Below, piece after piece: positions 9,647 through 15,860 of a stretch of DNA of 16,863 nt. The position numbers were made by a program, and so were the translations under genes. Each line of letters starts with the position of its first letter. Position 1 is the first letter of the stretch. Under the pieces are notes generated by a model. The model ran no database searches, had not been told where the DNA came from, and was given only the letters and a program-made list of their open reading frames with translations. The stretch is from an uncultured Opitutales bacterium. Its GTDB lineage: Bacteria; Verrucomicrobiota; Verrucomicrobiia; Opitutales; Intestinicryptomonadaceae. The stretch spans positions 1 through 16,863 of the forward strand of contig URAJ01000045.1 of the NCBI GenBank assembly GCA_900545715.1. Reading direction: 5' to 3'.

Positions 9647-9652
9647 TATAAT
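9647..9652 (+). promoter_or_regulatory. Perfect TATAAT, putative -10 of the exporter gene
   Basis: TATAAT at 9647-9652 has no recognisable -35 hexamer at 16-18 bp; that position is held by the inverted repeat at 9621-9637, as in activator-dependent promoters. It would give a leader of about 43 nt that includes the Shine-Dalgarno at 9687-9691. An alternative pair, TTTACA (9658-9663)/TCTAAT (9680-9685), would leave the Shine-Dalgarno out of the transcript. Confidence 0.35.
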
Positions 9653-9701
9653 TTTACTTTACAGTTTTTTTTGCGGGATTCTAATTGGGAGCTTTTATTG
9701 T

Positions 9702-10604
9702 ATGAAAAAGTATGTGGGAATATTATGCGGGATAGTGTCGGCAGTTTCGTACGGGACAAATCCGCTTTTCGGAGTTCCGCTGCTGAGAGTCGGATACGGG
9801 GTGGAGTCGATGCTGTTCTTCCGATTTTTGGGCGCGGCCGTTCTGCTTTTGCCCTTCGCGTTCTATTTTGGGCATGGGCTGCGTACGACCCGTTCCGAGG
9901 CGGGAGTTTTATTTTTTGTAGGTGTGCTTTTTGCGGTTTCCTCGCTTGCGCTCTACGAGAGTTTTAAGCTTATGCCCGCCGGAATAGCCTCGGCGATACT
10001 TTTTTTGTATCCGGTTTTTACCGCTTTGATAATGGGGGTATTTTTTAAGGCTCCGATAGGCTGGCGCGCGACGGCGGCAATTGCGGTGTCTTTTTGCGGA
10101 ATACTGCTGCTTGCGGACTTGCGCGGCGGGAGCGTATCGGCTTTTGGTATCGGGCTTGTGGTGCTGTCGGCGCTGTCGTATTCGATGTACATGGTCGCTT
10201 TAAAAGTCACGCGCCTTGCGGATATGTCCGCGCTAAAGGTTGCGTTTTACTCGCTCCTCTTTTCGGCCGTTGCGTTTGCGATTTATTTTGCGGCGCGCGC
10301 AGGACTGCCGCAAATACCTAAAAATCTTTCGGAATTCTTGTGCGTAGCAGGGCTCATAGTGTTCCCGACTCTCCTTTCAATAACTTCCATAGCATTTGCA
10401 GTGAGGTATGCCGGGCCGACAATTACGGCGATTCTCGGCGCGTTCGAGCCGGCGTCGGCGGCCGTGTTTTGCGCGCTTTTTCTCGGCGAGAAATTTACGG
10501 CGGCGATAGTTTCGGGCATCGGGCTTGTTGTGCTGTCTGTAATTTTGCTCGCTCTGCCGGAGCGTAAAAACTTGCAAAATAGCCGCATATTGCGAAACTC
10601 TTAG
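9702..10604 (+). CDS. DMT-superfamily transporter, two EamA domains
   Basis: 300 residues with about ten membrane helices in two EamA halves (about 4-140 and 148-285). Marker segments are ESFKLMPAGIASAILFLYPV (86-105) near the end of the first half, and AVRYAGPT plus EPASAAVFCALFLGEKF (249-265) in the second. These match drug/metabolite exporters of the inner membrane, which typically export amino acids, metabolites or drugs; the substrate cannot be read from sequence. I chose ATG 9702 because GGGAG (9687-9691) lies ten bases upstream and the protein then begins with the first helix. A longer in-frame start at 9561 would run into the divergent regulator. A HAD hydrolase gene follows after three bases, so the two are probably cotranscribed. 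Confidence 0.9.
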   Translation: MKKYVGILCGIVSAVSYGTNPLFGVPLLRVGYGVESMLFFRFLGAAVLLLPFAFYFGHGLRTTRSEAGVLFFVGVLFAVSSLALYESFKLMPAGIASAILFLYPVFTALIMGVFFKAPIGWRATAAIAVSFCGILLLADLRGGSVSAFGIGLVVLSALSYSMYMVALKVTRLADMSALKVAFYSLLFSAVAFAIYFAARAGLPQIPKNLSEFLCVAGLIVFPTLLSITSIAFAVRYAGPTITAILGAFEPASAAVFCALFLGEKFTAAIVSGIGLVVLSVILLALPERKNLQNSRILRNS

Positions 10605-10607
10605 AAA

Positions 10608-11645
10608 ATGTTTCCCGAGAACGAAAATCCAATCCGCCGCAAACATGTCGTAGCCTGCCTCTGGGACTTCGACAAGACTCTTATCGACGGATATATGCAG
10701 ACCCCTATTTTTGAGGAGTACGGGGTGGACGAAAAGCTGTTTTGGAAAGAGGTGAACATGCTGCCCGCACTATACGCGCAGCGCGGGGTGCGGGTGTCGC
10801 CCGAGAGCGTCTATTTAAACCACCTGCTGAGCTTTGTGCGCGCGGGCAAGATGAGCGGGCTTAGCAATGCTAAGCTGAGGGAGCTTGGCGGTAGGTTAAA
10901 ATTCCGCGCCGGCTTGCCGCAATTCTTCGACGAACTTCGCGGCATAGTTTCAGAGCGAGCGGAGCGCGACAACCTCGACGTATCCCTCGAACACTACATA
11001 ATAAGCACGGGGCTTGCGGAGATGATACGCGGCAGCTCCATAGCGGGGCATGTTGACGGCATATTCGGGTGCGAATTTGTGGAGGAGCCCCTACCGCCGT
11101 ATTTTTCGCGCCAGCCTGAATTTGACCTCGCAGACCTATCGCACCAGATAACGCAGATAGGAATGATAGTTGACAACACGATAAAGACGCGCTTCGTGTT
11201 CGAGATAAACAAAGGGACGAATAAAAACCCGCAAATCGACGTAAATTCAAACATAGCCGCCGCCGACAGGAGGGTTCCGATACGCAATATGATATACATA
11301 GCCGACGGCCCGAGCGACGTTCCCGTGTTTTCTGTGGTCCGCAAGGGCGGTGGGAAGGCGTACGCCGTGTACACGCCAGGCAGCCCCGCGGAGTTCGAGC
11401 AAAACGACATGCTGCTCGAAAACGGCAGAATCGACGCGTACGGCGCGGCGGATTTCAGCCCCGAAAGCCCGACGGCGCTATGGCTTAGAATGCACGTCCA
11501 AAAGATATGCGACAGAATTTCGCGCGAGGTTGACGAAGCCGTCCAGACGCGGCTTGGCAAGGCTCCGCGCCACATACACAATCCGCGCCCGCCCGACGAG
11601 CCCCCGCAGGCCGCGCGGACAGAGTCGGAGCCGACCCTGTTTTGA
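10608..11645 (+). CDS. HAD-superfamily hydrolase (phosphoserine-phosphatase-like type), specific substrate unknown
   Basis: 345 residues, cytoplasmic. HAD motifs are complete: motif I WDFDKTL (Asp20, Asp22, Thr24), motif II IISTGL (Ser133/Thr134), a motif III lysine in DNTIKTR (Lys193) and motif [14 protein letters not shown] (Asp233, Asp237). The long helical insert after motif I (about 30-100) resembles a C1-type cap. Full motifs imply an Mg2+-dependent phosphatase or phosphotransferase acting through an aspartyl-phosphate. The C-terminus (about 315-345) is a Pro/Arg/Glu-rich, probably disordered tail. The ATG lies three bases after the exporter stop, without its own Shine-Dalgarno, so translation is probably coupled. 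A functional link between the two is plausible but not shown. The motif-based call is firm; the substrate is open. Confidence 0.85.
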   Translation: MFPENENPIRRKHVVACLWDFDKTLIDGYMQTPIFEEYGVDEKLFWKEVNMLPALYAQRGVRVSPESVYLNHLLSFVRAGKMSGLSNAKLRELGGRLKFRAGLPQFFDELRGIVSERAERDNLDVSLEHYIISTGLAEMIRGSSIAGHVDGIFGCEFVEEPLPPYFSRQPEFDLADLSHQITQIGMIVDNTIKTRFVFEINKGTNKNPQIDVNSNIAAADRRVPIRNMIYIADGPSDVPVFSVVRKGGGKAYAVYTPGSPAEFEQNDMLLENGRIDAYGAADFSPESPTALWLRMHVQKICDRISREVDEAVQTRLGKAPRHIHNPRPPDEPPQAARTESEPTLF

Positions 11646-11701
11646 TTTTGCGCTTGAAGCCCGCGCGGGTTTAGTCAGAATTTTCCGTTAAAGATTTTTT
11701 T

Positions 11702-13225
11702 ATGGCACAGCAGAAACGAACCGCAATCCAGCCCACGAGGGAGGAGGATTATCCCGAATGGTATCAACAGGTAATCAAGGCGGCGGACTTGGCTGAAAAC
11801 AGCCCCGTCCGCGGCTGCATGGTAATCAAGCCGTGGGGGTATTCCCTTTGGGAAAATATGCAGGCAGCGCTCGATAAGATGTTTAAAGACACCGGGCACG
11901 TCAACGCCTACTTTCCGCTTTTCATTCCCGTCAGCTACCTTGAGAAGGAGGCGGAGCACGTCGAGGGGTTCGCCAAGGAGTGCGCTGTTGTCACGCACTC
12001 GCGCTTGCAGCTGAACGAGGAGGGCAAACTCGTTCCCGCCTCGGAGCTCGAAGAGCCGCTAATCGTCCGCCCGACTTCCGAGACTATTATCGGGGAGATG
12101 TATTCGAGGTGGGTCCAGTCTTACCGCGACCTTCCAATCCTCATAAACCAGTGGGCGAATGTCGTTCGGTGGGAAATGCGCACGCGGCTATTTTTGCGCA
12201 CGGCGGAATTCCTTTGGCAGGAGGGGCATACGGCGCACGCCACCCGCGAAGAAGCCGAGGTTGAAACCAAAAAAATGCTCGGCGTGTACGAAAAGTTTGC
12301 GCAGGAGTACATGGCAATGCCCGTAATATGCGGCAAGAAAACTGAAGGGGAAAAATTCCCCGGGGCTGTCGACACATATTGCATAGAGGCCATGATGCAG
12401 GATAGAAAAGCCCTGCAAGCTGGAACGTCGCATTTTCTTGGGCAGAATTTTGCGAAGGCAAGCAACATAAAATACCTTTCCGAGAGCGGCTCGCAGGAGT
12501 ACGCTTGGACGACGAGCTGGGGAGTCTCGACGCGCCTGATAGGCGGGCTTGTTATGACGCATTCCGACGACGACGGGCTTGTGCTGCCCCCGCGCCTCGC
12601 CCCGACGCAAGTTGTGATTTTGCCCGTTCTCCACAAGGAGGAGGAGCGCGCGAGAGTTCTCGAATACTGCGACTCACTGAAAGAGGAGCTGTCGAAAAAG
12701 TCGTATATGGGTTTGCCAATCCGCGTGGAAATCGACAAGCGCGACATTCGCGGCGGCGAGAAAGTTTGGGGTTGGATAAAGAAGGGCGTACCCGTAAGGG
12801 TGGAGGTCGGCCCGCGCGACGTAGCGCAAAATGCAGTTTTCGCAGCGCGCCGCGACGACGGCTCGAAGAAGTCGGTCGGCCGCGAGGAATTTGTGGAAAC
12901 CATCGCCGACACTCTAAAATCCATACAGGACTCGATGTTTGAAAGGGCGAAAAAATACCGCGACGAAAACACTGTGGAAATTTCTTCAAAAGACGAATTC
13001 TATTACTTCTTCACCCCGAAAAACCCGAAGAAGCCGGAAATCCACGGAGGTTTTGCCGTCGCCTATTACGACGGCTCGCGCGAAGTTGAGGAAATGCTTA
13101 AAAGCGACTTGAAAGTGACAGTCCGCTGCATTCCGCTCGAAGGCGGAAGCGAAGGCGGGAAGTGCATATTCACAGGAAAGAGCGGCGCGGGAGTCGTCAA
13201 GGCTGTATTTGCCAAGTCTTATTAA
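11702..13225 (+). CDS. proS: Prolyl-tRNA synthetase, archaeal/eukaryotic type (ProS type 3)
   Basis: 507 residues. It charges tRNA-Pro with proline in the cytoplasm. There is no YbaK editing insertion between motifs 2 and 3, and the class II motifs are of the archaeal/eukaryotic type: RPTSETIIGEMYSRW (123-137), motif 2 VVRWEMRTRLFLRTAEFLWQ, EGHTAHAT (174-181), and motif 3 WGVSTRLIGGLVMTHSDDDGL. The anticodon-binding domain starts near 300 (LAPTQVVILPV). The last domain ends in the conserved C-terminal Tyr507. Its zinc site, usually four cysteines, is mostly gone: only Cys488 of GKCIFTG sits at a canonical place, and Cys476 is in RCIP. No clear Shine-Dalgarno precedes the ATG. This type occurs in many bacteria instead of the longer bacterial form. 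The gene ends in a strong terminator. Confidence 0.97.
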   Translation: MAQQKRTAIQPTREEDYPEWYQQVIKAADLAENSPVRGCMVIKPWGYSLWENMQAALDKMFKDTGHVNAYFPLFIPVSYLEKEAEHVEGFAKECAVVTHSRLQLNEEGKLVPASELEEPLIVRPTSETIIGEMYSRWVQSYRDLPILINQWANVVRWEMRTRLFLRTAEFLWQEGHTAHATREEAEVETKKMLGVYEKFAQEYMAMPVICGKKTEGEKFPGAVDTYCIEAMMQDRKALQAGTSHFLGQNFAKASNIKYLSESGSQEYAWTTSWGVSTRLIGGLVMTHSDDDGLVLPPRLAPTQVVILPVLHKEEERARVLEYCDSLKEELSKKSYMGLPIRVEIDKRDIRGGEKVWGWIKKGVPVRVEVGPRDVAQNAVFAARRDDGSKKSVGREEFVETIADTLKSIQDSMFERAKKYRDENTVEISSKDEFYYFFTPKNPKKPEIHGGFAVAYYDGSREVEEMLKSDLKVTVRCIPLEGGSEGGKCIFTGKSGAGVVKAVFAKSY

Positions 13226-13263
13226 TTTTATGCGGCGGCGCCATGTAGCGCGACCGTGAAAAC

Positions 13264-13312
13264 CGCGGCAAAATTCGGGTGTTTAGAATCCGGATTTTCG
13301 CCGCGTTTTTTT
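13264..13312 (+). terminator. Strong Rho-independent terminator of proS
   Basis: CGCGGC (13264-13269) pairs with GCCGCG (13300-13305). The stem continues, after one mismatch, through AAAAT/ATTTT and CGG/CCG to a loop of about 11 nt, and is followed by seven T. It begins about 38 bases after the stop. Confidence 0.88.
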
Positions 13313-13320
13313 ATTTAAAT

Positions 13321-13505
13321 TCGGCGAAAATTTTTTTGGCAGGGGGGTAAGAGAAATGTGGTTTCCCACGAAGTGTGCGCAATGTAGGGAAATGCCCAAA
13401 CTGTGCGCAATGAAAAAATTTTTTCGAGCGGCGTGTATGGCAAAAAAATTTTTCGGATTTTGGCGGGGTCAGAAAATTTTTAGATTTTGCGGGTGGCAAA
13501 AATTA
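13321..13505. repeat. Imperfect ~28-bp tandem units with A-tract/T-tract cores
   Basis: A/T junctions fall near 13330, 13418, 13448, 13476 and 13502. The spacings are 88 (three units), 30, 28 and 26. The clearest pair is 13442-13470 and 13473-13496, sharing AAAATTTTT, then GATTTTG, then a GCGGG-type end. The two middle positions in the 88-bp interval are occupied by weaker GAAATG-containing units. It may be a decayed minisatellite or a cluster of intrinsically bent DNA. Confidence 0.45.
13374..13412 (+). repeat. 11-bp direct repeat TGTGCGCAATG
   Basis: Exact copies lie at 13374-13384 and 13402-13412, 28 bp apart start to start. They keep the same period as the surrounding A/T-tract repeats. 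Each contains the palindrome TGCGCA. Confidence 0.5.
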
Positions 13506-13845
13506 ACCGATGTTCGCCGATTAAAGAAAGAGTGCGGCGTTTTGGTAAGCGTATATATTTTCTTCCGTTTTTTCCGCGGCGCGCGGCGCAAGGCAAAAAT
13601 CCCCACTATGGGGCATGGAAGAAAATTTTTTATTTTTTTTTAACGTAGATATGCGTTTGGGGAGAGTATTTTTTCCGCTTAAAAAATGAATGCGGCGAGC
13701 TGTGGAGTGGGAGAATGTACTTATTTTGGGCTTGCCGATAGCAAGAATTTTTCGTAGAAAATTTGCAGTAAATTCGGGTATTTATCGTGCGCTTGACTTG
13801 CAAAATCTGCGGTTGTCGGGCGTTTGCTTTAAATAGGTGTAGATT

Positions 13846-14724
13846 ATGGATTCATTTTACTTTTGGGAGTTTTTAGCAATACAGGCAGCGCTGATAGGCA
13901 TATCCATTGCCTGCATATACGTTAGGCGCAACGGATATTTTGGCGTGAGATTTACGTACACGCTTTCAGATGACGAAATTTGGCGTGCGGTAAATTCGCG
14001 CTTCGGAATATTGTTCGCGCCGGTAGCCGCGGCTTTTACGGTTGCGGGGCTCATTTTCGACGGAGCTCTCAAGGACTGGCAAGCGGCGTTTCTCATTCCG
14101 GAAATAGCCATTCTTTGCGCCATATCCGTTTACTCTTACTTTTACGCTAAAAAACTCTACCTTAAAAAATATCCGAATGTTTCGACATCGCCCATTGTAG
14201 CCATAAAAAAAAGTTGCAGAAAATTCGCAAAGTTCGATTTGGCGTTTTTTATATTTTATATTGTGGTCTGTGTCGCGCTTATATTGTGGATTTACAATTT
14301 ATGCCTGCCGTATTGGGACGTGAAAGTTCCGACGCATTGGAATGCGAAGGGAGAAATTGACGGATATATGATTATGTCAAAATCGTTCGTATCGGACATT
14401 TCCATATTGTATTCAATGGGCGCGGCGGGGGTATTTATAGGCTTTTTGGTATCGATTGTAGGCGGCTGTTCTTTGAAATACTTTTCGCCGTTTACTGGGG
14501 GAACATCGTTTGGGATTGCGTTTGCTTTTTTCTGGGCGGGAATGCAATATTCAATATATAACGCCTATCTAAACGGCGGGAAGTTGGAGCTAATGTCGGG
14601 GACATGCGGGGCTCTTATGGTTTTGGCTATTGTATTTTCCGCGCTTTCGATTGTTTGTACTTTGGTGTGGTCATGCGCGTATGTAAACAGGTTTAATTCC
14701 GCCGCGGCTGTGAAATCTCAATAA
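13846..14724 (+). CDS. SdpI/DUF1648-like integral membrane protein with permuted order
   Basis: 292 residues with about seven or eight membrane helices. Residues 29-50, NGYFGVRFTYTLSDDEIWRA, match the SdpI-family block (consensus near N-x-x-IG-R-TPWTL-x-x-x-x-VW). Residues 154-174, LPYWDVKVPTHWNAKGEIDGY, match the DUF1648 block. In Bacillus SdpI, the immunity protein and signal receptor for the SdpC toxin, the DUF1648 part comes first and the SdpI block second; here the order is reversed. AGGTG at 13835-13839, six bases before the ATG, supports the start. No toxin or ArsR-type repressor (sdpC, sdpR) is adjacent, so an immunity role is not supported by context and the function is unknown. The next gene begins 41 bases on. 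Confidence 0.75.
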   Translation: MDSFYFWEFLAIQAALIGISIACIYVRRNGYFGVRFTYTLSDDEIWRAVNSRFGILFAPVAAAFTVAGLIFDGALKDWQAAFLIPEIAILCAISVYSYFYAKKLYLKKYPNVSTSPIVAIKKSCRKFAKFDLAFFIFYIVVCVALILWIYNLCLPYWDVKVPTHWNAKGEIDGYMIMSKSFVSDISILYSMGAAGVFIGFLVSIVGGCSLKYFSPFTGGTSFGIAFAFFWAGMQYSIYNAYLNGGKLELMSGTCGALMVLAIVFSALSIVCTLVWSCAYVNRFNSAAAVKSQ

Positions 14725-14760
14725 AATGTTGCGCGCCCGCCGTTTGTCGGGTTAACATTT
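14724..14760 (+). promoter_or_regulatory. Two-tier stem-loop between the SdpI-like gene and the lipoprotein gene
   Basis: Outer stem AAATGTT (14724-14730)/AACATTT (14754-14760) and inner stem CCCG (14736-14739)/CGGG (14748-14751). No T-run follows, so it is not a standard terminator. It ends five bases before the next ATG and could limit access of ribosomes to that start. Confidence 0.35.
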
Positions 14761-14765
14761 GCGGC

Positions 14766-15860
14766 ATGAAAATAAATTGCTCGAAATTTTTTGCCGCGCT
14801 TTCGATTGCGGCGGCGGCAGCGCTCTCGGCCTGCTCAACCGCCCCGAAGTTTGGCGAGGACGTCTATCCGATGGGCGCAATCCTGCCGCTTACGGGCGAA
14901 AACTCCGAAGCGGCGCGCGAGGTTCTAAACGGAATGGAGCTCGCCGCGCAAAAGTTGAACGCCTCAGGAGCAATGGCGGGGCTTAAAATAAAAATTGTCG
15001 CGCGCGACGCCAACGGCTCCGACAACCTGTCGTTCGAGGAACATTTTGACTCGCTCCGCCGCGACGGAGTCAGGGTGATTTCTGTCGGGTTCGACGAAAA
15101 TGTGGTAGCGTGGCACCAAAGGCTTTGCAAGTGCGACGACGCCTTTATAAACTACTTTTGCCAGTATCCGCCCGCGACCCTCGATTCGCAAAACAGCGCG
15201 CGCATTTTTCTAAACGGCGCGCAAGACGGCGACATTCTTTCAAAGGCCGTGGAGCGCTCCGACAGGCGCGACACCCGCATAGTTTTAATGAGCGTAGATT
15301 CGATGTTCGGGAAGGCGTGCGGAGACTACCTCGCCTTTTGCGTGAGGCTTGAGCGCACAAAGCTTTACACGGACGTGTTTTCGCAAAATACGCGCGACTT
15401 TTCAATTTTCAGCTCTCAAATGAAGCGCCTTTTCCCCGACTGCATTTTTTACGTCGGGCGCGGCGGCGAGCTTGAAAATTTTGTCAAAAGCGTCGCAAGC
15501 GAAGGATACAAGGGGCGCGTTGCGGCGAGCGCGGTTTTCGACTTCAAGCCCTTTAAAATTCCCGAAGGCATAAAGTTTTGCCGCACCGCCACCCTTTTTG
15601 AGCTCGGCAAAATAAATACGGCGGTTTCGCGCGGGTTTGTCGCCGAATACAAGTCGAAATACGGCAAGGCTCCAACGTGGCCCGCGGCTTACGGGTACGA
15701 CGCCGTTATGGAGCTTTCAAAGGCGGTTGAGGCGGCGAAATTTAATCCGTCGAAAATGCGCGGCTACTTTGAGGGCAGAAAGACGGACGGGGCAATCGGC
15801 AGGCTGGAATTCGACAAGACCGCCGACCCGACTTCCGAACTTGAACTTGTAAGCTATTGA
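14766..15860 (+). CDS. Periplasmic-binding lipoprotein of the branched-chain amino acid receptor family
   Basis: 364 residues. The signal peptide ends in the lipobox LSAC with Cys23 as lipidation site. The type 1 periplasmic-binding fold is shown by YPMGAILPLTGENSEAAREV (35-54), the following GMELAAQKLNASGAMAG, and late AAYGYDAVMELSKAVEAAKF (307-326). These match LivJ/LivK-type and related receptors that bind amino acids or other small ligands in the periplasm. The protein is Cys-rich in the middle (121, 123, 132, 185, 192, 226, 272), unusual for the family. No ABC permease or ATPase gene is nearby, so it is an orphan here. The ATG at 14766 gives a good signal peptide; no Shine-Dalgarno was seen. 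Its TGA stop shares one base with the ATG of comEC (TGATG), which suggests cotranscription and translational coupling. The ligand is unknown. Confidence 0.85.
   Translation: MKINCSKFFAALSIAAAAALSACSTAPKFGEDVYPMGAILPLTGENSEAAREVLNGMELAAQKLNASGAMAGLKIKIVARDANGSDNLSFEEHFDSLRRDGVRVISVGFDENVVAWHQRLCKCDDAFINYFCQYPPATLDSQNSARIFLNGAQDGDILSKAVERSDRRDTRIVLMSVDSMFGKACGDYLAFCVRLERTKLYTDVFSQNTRDFSIFSSQMKRLFPDCIFYVGRGGELENFVKSVASEGYKGRVAASAVFDFKPFKIPEGIKFCRTATLFELGKINTAVSRGFVAEYKSKYGKAPTWPAAYGYDAVMELSKAVEAAKFNPSKMRGYFEGRKTDGAIGRLEFDKTADPTSELELVSY

Larger units (their letters stand above)
13226..13845. other. Gene-free region with terminator and degenerate A/T-tract repeats
   Basis: 620 bases. It starts with the proS terminator (13264-13312), then has imperfect units of about 28 bp with A4-7T5-7 cores (13321-13505). 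Next come a hairpin-like CCCC-ACTAT-GGGG (about 13602-13614) and another A4T6 tract at 13622. The 95-codon plus-strand ORF at 13356-13643 reads as Lys/Phe-rich low complexity produced by the tracts, and the minus-strand ORF at 13311-13499 is similar. Neither looks real. TTGACT at 13793-13798 may be part of the next gene's promoter, but no good -10 fits. Confidence 0.6.

Noticed and set aside
11657..11672. Hairpin AAGCCC-GCGC-GGGTTT between the HAD gene and proS as a terminator
   Set aside because: Not followed by a T-run and contains a G-T pair; too weak to call.
12121..12972. 283-codon minus-strand ORF inside proS
   Set aside because: Shadow of proS, whose motifs run uninterrupted on the other strand; composition Ser/Arg/Phe/Cys-rich without motifs.
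13321..13505. CRISPR array
   Set aside because: The repeated element is the A/T-rich core itself, units are too irregular, there are no unique spacers between conserved repeats, and no cas genes.
13356..13643. 95-codon plus-strand ORF with KKFF repeats
   Set aside because: The repeats are explained by the A/T-tract DNA repeats; low complexity and no RBS.
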